Positions 63,003 through 64,000 of a stretch of DNA of 64,000 nt are shown one piece after another. Made by a program: the position numbers and the translations under genes. The notes beneath the pieces are model-generated. The model ran no database searches. It saw only the letters and a list, made by a program, of their open reading frames with translations, and was not told the origin of the DNA. Numbering within the stretch: position 1 is the first letter of the stretch; each line of letters begins with the position of its first letter. The stretch is from Verrucomicrobiota bacterium (lineage in GTDB: Bacteria > Verrucomicrobiota > Verrucomicrobiia > Verrucomicrobiales > DEV007): contig JAJRVS010000001.1 of NCBI GenBank assembly GCA_024277195.1, forward strand, positions 1-64,000. Reading direction: 5' to 3'.

Positions 63003-63686
63003 TCAATTTCGCTGGTGATTCCGCTCTTTCAAATACTGTGTTCCGCCAATGGCAAATGAATAAAGGTAAGTGGCGAAGAAGGGTGCTGCGATCAATGGGG
63101 CAAGCTTTGGCACGAGCCATGCCGCTATCAATACGACGTTGACCAGAGCAATGGCTGTGGCGCTGTTTGCGCGTCCCCGGATGAGGAAGGTGAATTTGAA
63201 TGGCGCCAACATCGTCATGGTGTGGAAAATAAATATCAGCACCAGATAAGGCTGGGGATCCACTTGATACAATCCTGCCAGCAGCAGAACGAAGATCATG
63301 TGGCGCATAAGTTCGTTGGTCGGAGTGCCATTGCCTGATACTTCGTCAGGGTTTAATCGACCTGTTAGACGGATAATGATGGCGGTCGCAGGGATCATGC
63401 CGATGAGCAACATCCCTATTCCATAATGAGCGCTGATTATCAGGACTAAGCTTACATGGACAACGGTGTCGCAGACATTGTCGAGGTGGGCTCCCAGTAG
63501 GCTGCCAATTTTCAACTTTCTCGCCAGCACGCCATCGAGGTCGTCCATAAAATTGTTGAAAATCAAAAAGGGAATTAGATAAACATAGCCTTCGTCTAAG
63601 AACAGCAAGCCAATCGGCAATACGCCGAGGATCGATGCGGCATTCGCCAGATTTCGATAGACAAAGTTTCCCTGGGCTTTCTCCAT
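63003..63686 (-). CDS. CDP-alcohol phosphatidyltransferase family protein
   Basis: 227 residues from the ATG at 63686; the open frame to 63812 is rejected because it overlaps the upstream gene. The catalytic signature is complete: D48-x2-D51-G52-x2-A55-R56-x8-G65-x3-D69-x3-D73. About six membrane helices. It transfers a phospho-alcohol from a CDP-alcohol to another alcohol, for example in phospholipid or polyol-phosphate synthesis. It starts 16 nt after a nucleotidyltransferase gene that could make its CDP substrate. The acceptor is not identifiable. Confidence 0.9.
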   Translation of the reverse strand: MEKAQGNFVYRNLANAASILGVLPIGLLFLDEGYVYLIPFLIFNNFMDDLDGVLARKLKIGSLLGAHLDNVCDTVVHVSLVLIISAHYGIGMLLIGMIPATAIIIRLTGRLNPDEVSGNGTPTNELMRHMIFVLLLAGLYQVDPQPYLVLIFIFHTMTMLAPFKFTFLIRGRANSATAIALVNVVLIAAWLVPKLAPLIAAPFFATYLYSFAIGGTQYLKERNHQRN

Positions 63687-63702
63687 GTAACTGGCTGGTT
63701 TT

Positions 63703-64000
63703 TTACCTAGGTAACAATTGGTCCAATGCGGCGTCGCTTGCTGAGCGGTGGGGAATGGATGGGGTATTGGCGAACAAAATTTCGGCGGCGAGCAGATCCT
63801 TTCCGGTATCAACTTCGTACCATAGGTCAGCTTCGAAAAAGACGGCTTCGAAAGAAAGTGTGCCGTCGGCGATCAATTCGGCGAATACGATTTCGTAATA
63901 GTCACCCAATTCCTTATTGGTTACGTAGCGACTTAATCGGGCTTCGACTTTTTTCCACGAAGCAAGGGACAAGCTATAGACATTAACGGTCTTATACTGG
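63703..64000 (-). CDS. Nucleotidyltransferase (phosphocholine cytidylyltransferase-like), C-terminal part; 5' end beyond window
   Basis: The minus strand stays open to the right edge, so about 98 C-terminal residues are present. KTVNVYSLSLASW and the later NKELGDYYEIVFAEL, then FEADLWYEVDTGKDL, match the end of LicC/phosphocholine cytidylyltransferase-like NTP transferases. The N-terminal nucleotide-binding signature is not in the window. The gene ends with TAG 16 nt before the CDP-alcohol phosphatidyltransferase, so the two likely make and use one CDP-activated alcohol. Confidence 0.75.
   Translation of the reverse strand, partial: QYKTVNVYSLSLASWKKVEARLSRYVTNKELGDYYEIVFAELIADGTLSFEAVFFEADLWYEVDTGKDLLAAEILFANTPSIPHRSASDAALDQLLPR

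Noticed and set aside
63687-63812. Longer start of the CDP-alcohol phosphatidyltransferase
   Set aside because: It would overlap the 3' end of the nucleotidyltransferase and gives a low-complexity leader; the ATG at 63686 fits the membrane protein.
1-64000. tRNA, rRNA, CRISPR array, IS element, phage or integrase
   Set aside because: No cloverleaf-like, rRNA-like or direct-repeat array sequence and no transposase or integrase motif was seen on either strand by reading; a tRNAscan/Infernal run was not possible.

Overview
The window reads as chromosomal DNA of a heterotrophic bacterium of the PVC superphylum, most likely a verrucomicrobium. The pointers are an LL-diaminopimelate aminotransferase, a secreted formylglycine-type sulfatase, a DUF4091 glycoside-hydrolase-like protein, a TIGR03790-like exported protein, an ECF sigma factor next to a serine/threonine kinase that carries an FGE-sulfatase domain, and a PBP1C/alpha-2-macroglobulin pair. 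The cell envelope is clearly Gram-negative (LptG-like permease, lipoproteins, zinc-uptake ABC system). I saw no rRNA, tRNA, CRISPR array, transposase, integrase or phage gene.

Layout. 1-3.5 kb: a minus-strand operon pirin, DoxX-like protein, CDGSH/glutamate-synthase protein (cut by the left edge), divergent from a LysR regulator. 3.5-11.2 kb: TIGR03790-like exported protein, threonine deaminase, a phospholipase-D-like/nitrobindin-like pair, a cNMP-binding-fold/FIST sensor pair and an M32 carboxypeptidase. 11.2-20.8 kb: a lipoprotein with beta-propeller and LamG-like parts, an AlgX/AlgJ-like protein, a CYP152-type P450 with a Tat-like leader, a DUF945 protein, a membrane protein, an orphan trpB and an NHL-type propeller. 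20.8-30 kb: glycosyltransferase-TPR protein, znuABC-type operon, FKBP isomerase, glycogen phosphorylase, Tat-exported FAD oxidoreductase. 30-41 kb: DUF4091 protein and PAP2 phosphatase, both broken by in-frame TAG codons, plus OB-fold, DUF3108, LptG-like, RecO and RF2 genes and a three-helix membrane protein broken by TGA. 41-46.7 kb: Gfo/Idh/MocA oxidoreductase, a tail-to-tail pair of paralogues and PBP1C. 46.7-57 kb: alpha-2-macroglobulin, ECF sigma factor, kinase/FGE protein, zinc-ribbon membrane protein, YjbQ. 57-64 kb: small secreted proteins, a hydrolase-fold protein lacking its serine nucleophile, a Coa1-like protein, sulfatase, dapL, and a CDP-alcohol phosphatidyltransferase behind a nucleotidyltransferase cut by the right edge.

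How they work together: amino-acid synthesis (ilvA, trpB, dapL), zinc uptake, glycogen breakdown and envelope biogenesis form the housekeeping part; the secreted enzymes fit a polysaccharide degrader. The most unusual signals are the apparently exported P450 peroxygenase, the recurrence of disrupted but otherwise well-preserved genes (three in-frame stops and one start-region frameshift), the tail-to-tail paralogues, and an LptG-like protein with an extra four-helix N-terminal module. No complete new defence or mobile system is visible.
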